Source: Halictus rubicundus (taxonomy: Eukaryota > Arthropoda > Insecta > Hymenoptera > Halictidae). Taken from it: a stretch of DNA of 64,000 nt. The stretch covers positions 114,545-178,544 of the forward strand of contig NW_027488968.1 in NCBI RefSeq assembly GCF_050948215.1, in the 5' to 3' direction. The position numbers and the translations under genes were made by a program. Below, piece by piece: positions 26,281 to 41,639 of this stretch. The notes beneath the pieces were generated by a model. That model saw only the letters and a program-made list of their open reading frames with translations. It searched no databases and was not told the DNA's origin. Numbering within the stretch: the first letter of the stretch is position 1; each line of letters opens with the position of its first letter.

Positions 26281-27828
26281 CTTATCCTCTATCTTATCCT
26301 ATCCTCTATCCTATCCTATCATCTATCCTATCCTATCTTCTATCCTATCCTATCCTCTATCATATCCTATCCTCTATCCTATCCTATCCTCTATCCTATC
26401 CTATCCTCTATCCTATCCTATCCTCTATCCTATCCTATCCTCTATCCTATCCTATCCTCTATCCTATCCAATCCCCTATCCTATCCTCTATCCTATCCTA
26501 TCCTCTATCTTATCCTATCCTCTATCCTATCCTATCATCTATCCTATCCTATCCTCTATCCTATCCTATCCTCTACCCTATCCTATCCTCTATCCTATCC
26601 GATCCTCTATCCTACCTATCCTCTATCTTATCCTATCCTCTATCCTATCCTATCCTCTATCCTATCCTATCCTCTATCCTTTCCTATCCTCTATCCTATC
26701 CTATCCTGTATCCTATCCTATCCTCTATCCCATAGAAATCCCCTATCATATCCTCTATCCGATCCTATCCTCTATCCTAACCTATCCTCTACCCTATTCT
26801 ATCCTCTATCCTATCCTATCCTCTATCCAAACCTATCCTCTATCCTATCCTATTCTCTATCCTATTATATCCTATCCTGTACCGCCTCCTATCCTGTATC
26901 CGATCCAATCCCCTATCGTCTACCGTATCATATTCTCTATCCTATCCTCTATGCTATCCAATCCTCTGTCCTACCCTATCTTCTATAATATCGTATCCTC
27001 TATCATATCCTTTCCTCTTTCCTATAATATCATCTATCCTATCCTATCTTCTATCCTATCCTATCCTCTATCTTATCCTATCCTCTAACCTATCCTATCA
27101 TCTATCCTATCCTATCCTCTATCCTATCCGATCCACTATCATATCCTATCCTCTATCCTATCCTATCCTCTATCCTATCCTATCCTCTATCCTATCCTCT
27201 ATCCTATCCTATCCTCCATCCTATCCTATCCTCTATCCTATCCTATCCTCTATCCCATCCTATCCTCTATCCTATCCTATCCTCTATCCTATCCTATCGT
27301 ATCCTCTATCGTATCCTATCCTCTATCTTATCCTATCGTATCCTCTATCGTATCCTATCCTCTATCCTATCCTATCCTCTATCCTATCCTATCCTCTATC
27401 CTATCCAATCCCCTATCCTATCCTCTACCCTATCATATCCTCTATCCTATCCTATCCTCTATCCTACCTATCCTCTATCTTATCCTATCCTCTATCCTAT
27501 CCTATCCTCTATCCTATCCTATCCTCCATCCTTTCCTATCCTCTATCCTATCCTATCCTGTATCCTATCCTATCCTCTATCCTATCCAATCCCCTATCAT
27601 ATCCTCTATCCGATCCTATCCTCTATCCTTACCTATCCTCTACCCTATTCTATCCTCTATCCTATCCTATCCTCTATCCTAACCTATCCTCTATCCTATC
27701 CTATTCTCTATAATATCGTATCCTCTATCATATCCTTTCCTCTTTCCTATAATATCATCTATCCTATCCTATCCTCTATCCTATCCTATCCTGTATCGTC
27801 TCCTATCATCTATCCTATCCAATCCCCT
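26281..27828 (+). repeat. CATAGAAATC-marked higher-order block, copy 2 of 3
   Basis: This copies 18,692-20,222 at an offset of 7,606 bp (7,589 at its left end, a difference of one 17-bp unit). It carries CCCATAGAAATC at 26,729, ACCGCCTCC at 26,881 and, at its right limit, the TATGATATCC marker at 27,829. A unit that reads TAACGTATCC near 19,738 reads TATCGTATCC near 27,330 here, as in the third copy near 42,510. Confidence 0.8.
26881..26937 (+). repeat. Diverged marker unit ACCGCCTCC, copy 6 of 9
   Basis: Lies 7,606 bp after the 19,275 copy, in the second CATAGAAATC-marked block. Confidence 0.83.
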
Positions 27829-29347
27829 ATGATATCCTCTATCCAATCCTATCCTCTATCCTATCCTATCCTCTATCCTATCCTATCCTCTATCCTATCC
27901 TATCCTCTATCCTATAATATCATCTATCCTATCCTATCTTCTATCCTATCCTATCCTCTATCATATCCTATCCTCTATCCTATCCTATCCTCTATCCTAT
28001 CCTATCCTCTATCCTATCCTATCCTCTATACTATCCTATCCTCTACAATATCGTATCCTCTATCATATCCTTTCCTCTTTCCTATAATATCATCTATCCT
28101 ATCCTATCCTCTATCTTATCCTATCCTCTATCCTATCCTATCCTCTATCCTATCTTATCCTCTATCATATCCTATCCTCTATCCTATCCTATCCTCTATC
28201 CTATCTTATCCTCTATCTTATCCTATCCTCTATCCTATCCTATCATCTATCCTATCCTATATTCTATCCTATCCTATCCTCTATCATATCCTATCCTCTA
28301 TCCTATCCTATCCTCTATCCTATCCTATCCTCTATCCTATCCTATCCTCTATCCTATCCTATCCTCTATCCTATCCTATCCTCTATCCTATCATATCCTC
28401 TATCCTATCCTATCCTCTATCCTATCCTATCGTATCCTCTATCGTATCATATCCTCTATCCTATCCTATCCTCTATCCTATCCTATCCTCTATACTATCC
28501 TATCCTCTATCCTCTCCTATCCTGTATCCGATCCAATCCCCTATCCTCTATCCTATACTATTCTCTATCCTACCCTCATTCCTATCGTATCCTCTATCCT
28601 ATCCTATCCAATCCCCTATCCTATCCTCTATCCTATCCTATCCTCTATCTTATCCTATCCTCTAACCTATCCTATCATCTATCCTATCCTATCCTCTATC
28701 CTATCCTATCCTCTATCCTATCCTATCCTCTATCCTATCCTATCCTCTATCTTATCCTATCCTCTATTATATCCAATCCTCTGTCCTATCCTATCCTCGA
28801 TCCTATCCTATCCTCTATCATATCCTATCCTCTATACTATCCTATCCTCTATCCTATCCTATCCTCTATCCTATCCTATCCTCTATCATATCCTATCCTC
28901 TATCCTCTCCAATCCTCTATCCTATCCTATCCTCTATCCTATCCTATCGTATCCTCTATCCTATCCTAACCTATCCTCTATCCTATCCTATTCTCTATAA
29001 TATCGTATCCTCTATCATATCCTTTCCTCTTTCCTATAATATCATCTATCCTATCCTATCCTCTATCCTATCCTATCCTGTATCGTCTCCTATCATCTAT
29101 CCTATCCAATCCCCTATGATATCCTCTATCCAATCCTATCCTCTATCCTATCCTATCCTCTATCCTATCCTATCCTCTATCCTATCCTATCCTCTATCCT
29201 ATCCTATCCTCTATCTTATCCTATCCTCTATCCTATCCAATTCTCTATCCTATCCTCTATCCGATCCTATCTTCTATCCTATCCTATCCTCTATCATATC
29301 CTATCCTCTATCCTATCCTATCCTCTATCTTATCTTATCCTCTATCT

Positions 29348-32155
29348 TATCCTATCCTCTATCCTATCCTATCCTCTATCCTATCCTATCCTCTATCCTA
29401 TCCTACCCTCTATCCTATCCTTTCGTATCCTCTATCGTATCCTATCCTCTATCCTATCCTATCCTCTATCCTATCCTATCCTCTATACTATCCTATCCTC
29501 TATCCTATGCTATCCTCTATCCTATCCTATCCTCTATCCTATCCTATCCTCTATCCTATCCTGCCCTCTATCCTATCCTATCGTATCCTTTATCGTACCC
29601 TATCCTCTATCCTATCCTATCCTCTATTATATCCTATCCTCTATACTATCCTATCCTCTATCCTACCCTATCCTCTATCCTATCCTATCCTCTATCCTAT
29701 CCTATCCTCTATCCTATTCTATCCTCTATCCTATCCTATCCTGTATCCTATTCTATCCTGTATCCTATTCTATCCTCTATCCTATCCTATCCTCTATCAT
29801 ATCCTATCCTCTATCCTATCCTATCCTCTATCCTATCCTATCCTCTATCCTATCCTATCCTCTATCCTATCCTATCCTCTATCATATCCTATCCTCTATC
29901 CTCTCCAATCCTCTATCCTATCCTATCCTCTATCCTATCCTATCCTCTATCCTCTCCAATCCTCTATGCTATCCTATCCTCTATCCTATCCTATCGTATC
30001 CTCTATCCTATCCTATCCTATCCTCTATCCTATCCTAACGTATCCTCTATCCTATCCTATCCTCTATCCTATCCTCTATCCTATCCTATCCTCTATCCTA
30101 TCCTATTCTCTATCATATCCTATCCTCTATCCTATCCTATCCTCTATCCTATCCTATCCTCTATCCTATCCTACCCTCTATCCTATCCTTTCGTATCCCT
30201 TATCGTATCCTATCCTCTATCCTATCCTATCCTCTATCCTATCCTATCCTTTATACTATCCTATCCTCTATCCTATTCTATCCTCTATACTATCCTATCC
30301 TCTATCCTATCCTATCCTCTATAATATCGCATCCTCTATCATATCCTATCCTCATTCCTATAATATCATCTATCCTATCCTATCCTCTATCTTATCCTAT
30401 CCTCTATCCTATCCTATCCTCTATCCTATCTTATCCTCTATCATATCCTATCCTCTATCCTATCCTATCCTCTATCATATCTTATCCTCTATCTTATCCT
30501 ATCCTCTATCCTATCCTATCATCTATCCTATCCTATCTTCTATCCTATCCTATCCTCTATCATATCCTATCCTCTATCCTATCCTATCCTCTATCCTATC
30601 CTATCCTCTATCCTATCCTATCCTCTATCCTATCCTATCCTCTATCCTATCCTATCCTCTATCCTATCCTATCGTATCCTCTATCGTATCCTATCCTCTA
30701 TCCTATCCTATCCTCTATCCTATCCTATCCTCTATACTATCCTATCCTCTATCCTCTCCTATCCTGTATCCGATCCAATCCCCTATCCTCTATCCTATAC
30801 TATTCTCTATCCTATCCTCATTCCTATCGTATCCTCTATCCTATCCTATCCAATCCCCTATCCTATCCTCTATCCTATCCTATCCTCTATCTTATCCTAT
30901 CCTCTAACCTATCCTATCATCTATCATATCCTATCCTCTATCCTATCCTATCCTCTATCCTATCCTATCCTCTATCCTATCCTATCCTCTATCTTATCCT
31001 ATCCTCTATTATATCCAATCCTCTGTCCTATCCTATCCTCGATCCTATCCTATCCTCTATCATATCCTATCCTCTATACTATCCTATCCTCTATCCTATC
31101 CTATCCTCTATCCTATCCTATCCTCTATCATATCCTATCCTCTATCCTCTCCAATCCTCTATCCTATCCTATCCTCTATCCTATCCTATCGTATCCTCTA
31201 TCCTATCCTAACGTATCCTCTATCCTATCCTATCCTCTATCCTATCCTCTATCCTATCCTATCCTATCCTCTATCCTATCCTCTATCCTATCCTATCCTC
31301 TATCCTATCCTATTCTCTATCATATCCTATCATCTATCCTATCCTATCCTCTATCCTATCCTATCCTCTATCCTATCCTACCCTCTATCCTATCCTTTCG
31401 TATCCTCTATCGTATCCTATCCTCTATCCTATCCTATCCTCTATCCTATCCTATCCTCTATACTATCCTATCCTCTATCCTATGCTATCCTCTATCCTAT
31501 CCTATCCTCTATCCTATCCTATCCTGTATCCTATCCTATCCTCTATCCTATCCAATCCCCTATCATATCCTCTATCCGATCCTATCCTCTATCCTTACCT
31601 ATCCTCTACCCTATTCTATCCTCTATCCTATCCTATCCTCTATCCTAACCTATCCTCTATCCTATCCTATTCTCTATAATATCGTATCCTCTATCATATC
31701 CTTTCCTCTTTCCTATAATATCATCTATCCTATCCTATCCTCTATCCTATCCTATCCTGTATCGTCTCCTATCATCTATCCTATCCAATCCCCTATGATA
31801 TCCTCTATCCAATCCTATCCTCTATCCTATCCTATCCTCTATCCTATCCTATCCTCTATCCTATCCTATCCTCTATCCTATCCTATCCTCTATCTTATCC
31901 TATCCTCTATCCTATCCAATTCTCTATCCTATCCTCTATCCGATCCTATCTTCTATCCTATCCTATCCTCTATCATATCCTATCCTCTATCCTATCCTAT
32001 CCTCTATCCTATCTTATCCTCTATCTTATCCTATCCTCTATCCTATCCTATCATCTATCCTATCCTATCTTCTATCCTATCCTATCCTCTATCATATCCT
32101 ATCCTCTATCCTATCCTATCCTCTATCCTATCCTATCCTCTATCCTATCCTATCC
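29348..32155 (+). repeat. Dispersed 2.8-kb duplication, copy 1 (partner at 33,337)
   Basis: Collinear markers include CTACCCTC at 29,403 and 33,392, TATGCTATCC at 29,507 and 33,496, CTGCCCTC near 29,561 and 33,550, TATGCTATCC at 31,482 and 35,425, and TATGATATCC at 31,795 and 35,738. The offset falls from 3,989 to 3,943 bp through net deletion in the partner. A substitution is visible at 29,612 (C) versus 33,601 (G). The two copies are separated by about 1.2 kb of other array sequence, so this is not a simple tandem pair. Confidence 0.78.
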
Positions 32156-33336
32156 TCTATACTATCCTATCCTCTACAATATCGTATCCTCTATCATATC
32201 CTTTCCTCTTTCCTATAATATATATCTATCCTATCCTATCCTCTATCTTATCCTATCCTCTATCCTATCCTATCCTCTATCCTATCTTATCCTCTATCAT
32301 ATCCTATCCTCTATCCTATCCTATCCTCTATCCTATCTTATCCTCTATCCTATCTTATCCTCTATCATATCCTATCCTCTATCCTATCCTATCCTCTATC
32401 CTATCTTATCCTCTATCTTATCCTATCCTCTATCCTATCCTATCATCTATCCTATCCTATCTTCTATCATATCCTATCCTCTATCCTATCCTATCCTCTA
32501 TCCTATCCTATCCTCTATCCTATCCTAACGTATCCTCTATCCTATCCTATCCTCTATCCTATCCTCTATCCTATCCTATCCTATCCTCTATCCTATCCTC
32601 TATCCTATCCTATCCTCTATCCTATCCTACCCTCTATCCTATCCTTTCGTATCCTCTATCGTATCCTATCCTCTATCCTATCCTATCCTCTATCCTATCC
32701 TATCCTCTATACTATCCTATCCTCTATCCTATGCTATCCTCTATCCTATCCTATCCTCTATCCTATCCTATCCTGTATCCTATCCTATCCTCTATCCTAT
32801 CCAATCCCCTATCACATCCTCTATCCGATCCTATCCTCTATCCTTACCTATCCTCTACCCTATTCTATCCTCTATCCTATCCTATCCTCTATCCTAACCT
32901 ATCCTCTATCCTATCCTATTCTCTATAATATCGTATCCTCTATCATATCCTTTCCTCTTTCCTATAATATCATCTATCCTATCCTATCCTCTATCCTATC
33001 CTATCCTGTATCGTCTCCTATCATCTATCCTATCCAATCCCCTATGATATCCTCTATCCAATCCTATCCTCTATCCTATCCTATCCTCTATCCTATCCTA
33101 TCCTCTATCCTATCCTATCCTCTATCCTATCCTATCCTCTATCATATCCTATCCTCTATCCTCTCCAATCCTCTATCCTATCCTATCCTCTATCCTATCC
33201 TATCGTATCCTCTATCCTATCCTAACGTATCCTCTATCCTATCCTATCCTCTATCCTATCCTCTATCCTGTCCTATCCTATCCTCTATCCTATCCTCTAT
33301 CCTATCCTATCCTCTATCCTATCCTATTCTCTATCA

Positions 33337-36100
33337 TATCCTATCCTCTATCCTATCCTATCCTCTATCCTATCCTATCCTCTATCCTATCCTACCCTCT
33401 ATCCTATCCTTTCGTATCCTCTATCGTATCCTATCCTCTATCCTATCCTATCCTCTATCCTATCCTATCCTCTATACTATCCTATCCTCTATCCTATGCT
33501 ATCCTCTATCCTATCCTATCCTCTATCCTATCCTATCCTCTATCCTATCCTGCCCTCTATCCTATCCTATCGTATCCTTTATCGTACCCTATCCTCTATC
33601 GTATCCTATCCTCTATTATATCCTATCCTCTATACTATCCTATCCTCTATCCTACCCTATCCTCTATCCTATCCTATCCTCTATCCTATCCTATCCTCTA
33701 TCCTATTCTATCCTCTATCCTATCCTATCCTGTATCCTATTCTATCCTGTATCCTATTCTATCCTCTATCCTATCCTATCCTCTATCATATCCTATCCTC
33801 TATCCTATCCTATCCTCTATCCTATCCTATCCTCTATCCTATCCTATCCTCTATCCTATCCTATCCTCTATCATATCCTATCCTCTATCCTCTCCAATCC
33901 TCTATCCTATCCTATCCTCTATCCTATCCTATCCTCTATCCTCTCCAATCCTCTATGCTATCCTATCCTCTATCCTATCCTATCGTATCCTCTATCCTAT
34001 CCTATCCTATCCTCTATCCTATCCTAACGTATCCTCTATCCTATCCTATCCTCTATCCTATCCTCTATCCTATCCTATCCTCTATCCTATCCTATTCTCT
34101 ATCATATCCTATCCTCTATCCTATCCTATCCTCTATCCTATCCTATCCTCTATCCTATCCTACCCTCTATCCTATCCTTTCGTATCCCTTATCGTATCCT
34201 ATCCTCTATCCTATCCTATCCTCTATCCTATCCTATCCTTTATACTATCCTATCCTCTATCCTATTCTATCCTCTATACTATCCTATCCTCTATCCTATC
34301 CTATCCTCTATAATATCGCATCCTCTATCATATCCTATCCTCATTCCTATAATATCATCTATCCTATCCTATCCTCTATCTTATCCTATCCTCTATCCTA
34401 TCCTATCCTCTATCCTATCTTATCCTCTATCATATCCTATCCTCTATCCTATCCTATCCTCTATCATATCTTATCCTCTATCTTATCCTATCCTCTATCC
34501 TATCCTATCATCTATCCTATCCTATCTTCTATCCTATCCTATCCTCTATCATATCCTATCCTCTATCCTATCCTATCCTCTATCCTATCCTATCCTCTAT
34601 CCTATCCTATCCTCTATCCTATCCTATCGTATCCTCTATCGTATCCTATCCTCTATCCTATCCTATCCTCTATCCTATCCTATCCTCTATACTATCCTAT
34701 CCTCTATCCTCTCCTATCCTGTATCCGATCCAATCCCCTATCCTCTATCCTATACTATTCTCTATCCTATCCTCATTCCTATCGTATCCTCTATCCTATC
34801 CTATCCAATCCCCTATCCTATCCTCTATCCTATCCTATCCTCTATCTTATCCTATCCTCTAACCTATCCTATCATCTATCATATCCTATCCTCTATCCTA
34901 TCCTATCCTCTATCCTATCCTATCCTCTATCCTATCCTATCCTCTATCTTATCCTATCCTCTATTATATCCAATCCTCTGTCCTATCCTATCCTCGATCC
35001 TATCCTATCCTCTATCATATCCTATCCTCTATACTATCCTATCCTCTATCCTATCCTATCCTCTATCCTATCCTATCCTCTATCATATCCTATCCTCTAT
35101 CCTCTCCAATCCTCTATCCTATCCTATCCTCTATCCTATCCTATCGTATCCTCTATCCTATCCTAACGTATCCTCTATCCTATCCTATCCTCTATCCTAT
35201 CCTCTATCCTATCCTATCCTATCCTCTATCCTATCCTCTATCCTATCCTATCCTCTATCCTATCCTATTCTCTATCATATCCTATCATCTATCCTATCCT
35301 ATCCTCTATCCTATCCTATCCTCTATCCTATCCTACCCTCTATCCTATCCTTTCGTATCCTATCCTCTATCCTATCCTATCCTCTATCCTATCCTATCCT
35401 CTATACTATCCTATCCTCTATCCTATGCTATCCTCTATCCTATCCTATCCTCTATCCTATCCTATCCTGTATCCTATCCTATCCTCTATCCTATCCAATC
35501 CCCTATCATATCCTCTATCCGATCCTATCCTCTATCCTTACCTATCCTCTACCCTATTCTATCCTCTATCCTATCCTATCCTCTATCCTAACCTATCCTC
35601 TATCCTATCCTATTCTCTATAATATCGTATCCTCTATCATATCCTTTCCTCTTTCCTATAATATCATCTATCCTATCCTATCCTCTATCCTATCCTATCC
35701 TGTATCGTCTCCTATCATCTATCCTATCCAATCCCCTATGATATCCTCTATCCAATCCTATCCTCTATCCTATCCTATCCTCTATCCTATCCTATCCTCT
35801 ATCCTATCCTATCCTCTATCCTATCCTATCCTCTATCTTATCCTATCCTCTATCCTATCCAATTCTCTATCCTATCCTCTATCCGATCCTATCTTCTATC
35901 CTATCCTATCCTCTATCATATCCTATCCTCTATCCTATCCTATCCTCTATCCTATCTTATCCTCTATCTTATCCTATCCTCTATCCTATCCTATCATCTA
36001 TCCTATCCTATCTTCTATCCTATCCTATCCTCTATCATATCCTATCCTCTATCCTATCCTATCCTCTATCCTATCCTATCCTCTATCCTATCCTATCCTC
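33337..36100 (+). repeat. Dispersed 2.8-kb duplication, copy 2 (partner at 29,348)
   Basis: This is the partner of 29,348-32,155. One visible indel is the loss of 12 bp in the TTTCGTATCC unit near 35,351. The TATGCTATCC to CTGCCCTC part also recurs at 46,444, 47,998 and 50,721, so this segment has been copied at least five times between 29 and 51 kb. Confidence 0.78.
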
Positions 36101-37959
36101 TATCATATCCTATCCTCTATCCTATCCTATCCTCTATCCTATCTTATCCTCTATCTTATCCTATCCTCTATCCTATCCTATCATCTATCCTATCCTATCT
36201 TCTATCATATCCTATCCTCTATCCTATCCTATCCTCTATCCTATCCTATCCTCTATCCTATCCTAACGTATCCTCTATCCTATCCTATCCTCTATCCTAT
36301 CCTCTATCCTATCCTATCCTATCCTCTATCCTATCCTCTATCCTATCCTATCCTCTATCCTATCCTACCCTCTATCCTATCCTTTCGTATCCTCTATCGT
36401 ATCCTATCCTCTATCCTATCCTATCCTCTATCCTATCCTATCCTCTATACTATCCTATCCTCTATCCTATGCTATCCTCTATCCTATCCTATCCTCTATC
36501 CTATCCTATCCTGTATCCTATCCTATCCTCTATCCTATCCAATCCCCTATCACATCCTCTATCCGATCCTATCCTCTATCCTTACCTATCCTCTACCCTA
36601 TTCTATCCTCTATCCTATCCTATCCTCTATCCTAACCTATCCTCTATCCTATCCTATTCTCTATAATATCGTATCCTCTATCATATCCTTTCCTCTTTCC
36701 TATAATATCATCTATCCTATCCTATCCTCTATCCTATCCTATCCTGTATCGTCTCCTATCATCTATCCTATCCAATCCCCTATGATATCCTCTATCCAAT
36801 CCTATCCTCTATCCTATCCTATCCTCTATCCTATCCTATCCTCTATCCTATCCTATCCTCTATCCTATCCTATCCTCTATCTTATCCTATCCTCTATCCT
36901 ATCCAATTCTCTATCCTATCCTCTATCCGATCCTATCTTCTATCCTATCCTATCCTCTATCATATCCTATCCTCTATCCTATCCTATCCTCTATCCTTAC
37001 CTATCCTCTATCCTATCCTATCCTCTATCCTATCCAATCCCCTATCCTATCCTCTATCCTATCCTATCCTCTATCCTATCCTACCCTCTATCCTATCCTT
37101 TCGTATCCTCTATCGTATCCTATCCTCTATCCTATCCTATCCTCTATCCTATCCTATCCTCTATACTATCCTATCCTCTATCCTATGCTATCCTCTATCC
37201 TATCCTATCCTCTATCCTATCCTATCCTGTATCCTATCCTATCCTCTATCCTATCCAATCCCCTATCATATCCTCTATCCGATCCTATCCTCTATCCTTA
37301 CCTATCCTCTACCCTATTCTATCCTCTATCCTATCCTATCCTCTATCCTAACCTATCCTCTATCCTATCCTATCGTATCCTCTATCGTATCCTATCCTCT
37401 ATCCTATCCTATCCTCTAAACTATCCTATCCTCTATCCTCTCCTATCCTGTATCCGATCCAATCCCCTATCCTCTATCCTATACTATTCTCTATCCTATC
37501 GTCATTCCTATCGTATCCTCTATCCTATCCTATCCAATCCCCTATCCTATCCTCTATCCTATCCTATCCTCTATCTTATCCTATCCTCTATCCTATCCAA
37601 TTCTCTATCCTATCCTCTATCCGATCCTATCTTCTATCCTATCCTATCCTCTATCATATCCTATCCTCTATCCTATCCTATCCTCTATCCTATCTTATCC
37701 TCTATCTTATCCTATCCTCTATCCTATCCTATCATCTATGCTATCCTATCTTCTATCCTATCCTATCCTCTATCATATCCTATCCTCTATCCTATCCTAT
37801 CCTCTATCCTATCCTATCCTCTATCCTATCCTATCCTCTATACTATCCTATCCTCTACAATATCGTATCCTCTATCATATCCTTTCCTCTAACCTATAAT
37901 ATCATCTATCCTATCCTATCCTCTATCTTATCCTATCCTCTATCCTATCCTATCCTCTA

Positions 37960-39430
37960 TCCTATCTTATCCTCTATCATATCCTATCCTCTATCCTATC
38001 CTATCCTCTATCCTATCTTATCCTCTATCTTATCCTATCCTCTATCCTATCCTATCATCTATCCTATCCTATCTTCTATCCTATCCTATCCTCTATCATA
38101 TCCTATCCTCTATCCTATCCTATCCTCTATCCTATCCTATCCTCTATCCTATCCTATCCTCTATCCTATCCTATCCTCTATCCTATCCTATCCTCTATCC
38201 TATCCTATCCTCTATCCTATCCTATCGTATCCTCTATCGTATCCTATCCTCTATCCTATCCTATCCTCTATCCTATCCTATCCTTTATACTATCCTATCC
38301 TCTATCCTATCCTATCCTCTATACTATCCTATCCTCTATCCTATCCTATCCTCTATAATATCGCATCCTCTATCATATCCTATCCTCATTCCTATAATAT
38401 CATCTGTCCTATCCGATCCTCTATCCTATCCAATCCCCTATCCTATCCTCTATCGTATCCTATGCTCTATCCTATCCTATGCTCTATCCTATCCTATCCT
38501 CTATCCTATCCTATCCTCTATCCTATCCTATCCTATCCTCTATCCTATCCTATCCTATCCTATCCTCTATCCTATGCTATCCTCTATCCTATCCTCTATC
38601 CTTTCCTATCATCTATCCTATCCTATCCTCTATCCTATCCTATCCTCTATCGTATCCTATCCTCTATCCTATCCTATCCTCTATCCTATCCTATCCTTTA
38701 TACTATCCTATCCTCTATCCTATCCTATCCTCTATACTATCCTATCCTCTATCCTATCCTATCCTCTATAATATCGTATCCTCTATCATATCCTATCCTC
38801 ATTCCTATAATATCATCTGTCCTATCCGATCCTCTATCCTATCCAATCCCCCATCCTATCCTCTATCGTATCCTATGCTCTATCCTATCCTATCCTCTAT
38901 ACTATCCTATCCTCTATCCTATCCTATCCTCTATAATATCGTATCCTCTATCATATCCTATCCTCATTCCTATAATATCATCTGTCCTATCCGATCCTCT
39001 ATCCTATCCAATCCCCTATCCTATCCTCTATCGTATCCTATGCTCTATCCTATCCTATCCTCTATCCTATCCTATCCTCTATCCTATCCTATCCTATCCT
39101 CTATCCTATCCTATCCTATCCTATCCTCTATCCTATGCTATCCTCTATCCTATAATATCATCCATCCTATCCTTTCGTATCCTCTATCGCATCCTATCCT
39201 CTATCCTATCCTATCCTCTATACTATCCTATCCTCTATCCTATCCTACCCTCTATCCTATCCTATCCTCTATCCTATCCTATCCTCTATAATATCGTATC
39301 CTCTATCATATCCTATCCTCATTCCTATAATATCATCTGTCCTATCCGATCCTCTATCCTATCCAATCCCCTATCCTATCCTCTATCGTATCCTATGCTC
39401 TATCCTATCCTATCCTCTATCCTATCCTAA
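37960..39430 (+). repeat. 1,868-bp-offset higher-order block, copy 1 of 4
   Basis: TATCGTATCC at 38,221 and 40,089, the TATGCTC pair at 38,462/38,479 and 40,330/40,347, and TATGCTATCC at 38,574 and 40,442 all keep a 1,868-bp offset; the left end is shifted by one extra 17-bp unit. The roughly 318 codons from 38,462 translate the same in the partner. This block holds the units with the most pentamers (four and five) and four CTATAATATC-CATTCC groups. Confidence 0.82.
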
Positions 39431-39839
39431 CCTCTATCCTATCCTATCCTCTATCCTATCTTATCCTCTATCTTATCCTATCCTCTATCCTATCCTATCA
39501 TCTATCCTATCCTATCTTCTATCCTATCCTATCCTCTATCATATCCTATCCTCTATCCTATCCTATCCTCTATCCTATCCTATCCTCTATCCTATCCTAT
39601 CGTATCCTCTATCGTATCCTATCCTCTATCCTATCCTATCCTCTATCCTATCCTATCCTCTATACTATCCTATCCTCTATCCTCTCCTATCCTGTATCCG
39701 ATCCAATCCCCTATCCTCTATCCTATCCTATCATCTATCCTATCCTATCTTCTATCCTATCCTATCCTCTATCATATCCTATCCTCTATCCTATCCTATC
39801 CTCTATCCTATCCTATCCTCTATCCTATCCTATCCTATC

Positions 39840-41298
39840 CTCTATCCTATCTTATCCTCTATCATATCCTATCCTCTATCCTATCCTATCCTCTATCCTA
39901 TATTATCCTCTATCTTATCCTATCCTCTATCCTATCCTATCATCTATCCTATCCTATCTTCTATCCTATCCTATCCTCTATCATATCCTATCCTCTATCC
40001 TATCCTATCCTCTATCCTATCCTATCCTCTATCCTATCCTATCCTCTATCCTATCCTATCCTCTATCCTATCCTATCCTCTATCCTATCCTATCGTATCC
40101 TCTATCGTATCCTATCCTCTATCCTATCCTATCCTCTATCCTATCCTATCCTTTATACTATCCTATCCTCTATCCTATCCTATCCTCTATACTATCCTAT
40201 CCTCTATCCTATCCTATCCTCTATAATATCGCATCCTCTATCATATCCTATCCTCATTCCTATAATATCATCTGTCCTATCCGATCCTCTATCCTATCCA
40301 ATCCCCTATCCTATCCTCTATCGTATCCTATGCTCTATCCTATCCTATGCTCTATCCTATCCTATCCTCTATCCTATCCTATCCTCTATCCTATCCTATC
40401 CTATCCTCTATCCTATCCTATCCTATCCTATCCTCTATCCTATGCTATCCTCTATCCTATCCTCTATCCTTTCCTATCATCTATCCTATCCTATCCTCTA
40501 TCCTATCCTATCCTCTATCGTATCCTATCCTCTATCCTATCCTATCCTCTATCCTATCCTATCCTTTATACTATCCTATCCTCTATCCTATCCTATCCTC
40601 TATACTATCCTATCCTCTATCCTATCCTATCCTCTATAATATCGTATCCTCTATCATATCCTATCCTCATTCCTATAATATCATCTGTCCTATCCGATCC
40701 TCTATCCTATCCAATCCCCCATCCTATCCTCTATCGTATCCTATGCTCTATCCTATCCTATCCTCTATACTATCCTATCCTCTATCCTATCCTATCCTCT
40801 ATAATATCGTATCCTCTATCATATCCTATCCTCATTCCTATAATATCATCTGTCCTATCCGATCCTCTATCCTATCCAATCCCCTATCCTATCCTCTATC
40901 GTATCCTATGCTCTATCCTATCCTATCCTCTATCCTATCCTATCCTCTATCCTATCCTATCCTATCCTCTATCCTATCCTATCCTATCCTATCCTCTATC
41001 CTATGCTATCCTCTATCCTATAATATCATCCATCCTATCCTTTCGTATCCTCTATCGCATCCTATCCTCTATCCTATCCTATCCTCTATACTATCCTATC
41101 CTCTATCCTATCCTACCCTCTATCCTATCCTATCCTCTATCCTATCCTATCCTCTATAATATCGTATCCTCTATCATATCCTATCCTCATTCCTATAATA
41201 TCATCTGTCCTATCCGATCCTCTATCCTATCCAATCCCCTATCCTATCCTCTATCGTATCCTATGCTCTATCCTATCCTATCCTCTATCCTATCCTAT
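39840..41298 (+). repeat. 1,868-bp-offset higher-order block, copy 2 of 4
   Basis: This is a near-identical repeat of 37,960-39,430. About 400 bp of different array sequence (39,431-39,839) lies between them. Its left end carries a TATATTATCC variant (about 39,900) where copy 1 has TATCTTATCC. Confidence 0.82.
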
Positions 41299-41639
41299 CC
41301 TCTATCCTATCCTATCCTCTATCCTATCTTATCCTCTATCTTATCCTATCCTCTATCCTATCCTATCATCTATCCTATCCTATCTTCTATCCTATCCTAT
41401 CCTCTATCATATCCTATCCTCTATCCTATCCTATCCTCTATCCTATCCTATCCTCTATCCTATCCTATCGTATCCTCTATCGTATCCTATCCTCTATCCT
41501 ATCCTATCCTCTATCCTATCCTATCCTCTATACTATCCTATCCTCTATCCTCTCCTATCCTGTATCCGATCCAATCCCCTATCCTCTATCCTATACTATT
41601 CTCTATCCTATCGTCATTCCTATCGTATCCTCTATCCTA

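Noticed and set aside
20223..36100. Transposon or retroelement copies as the cause of the dispersed duplications
   Set aside because: Duplicated blocks contain only satellite units. There are no terminal inverted or direct repeats, target-site duplications, poly(A) tracts or coding remnants at the boundaries examined.
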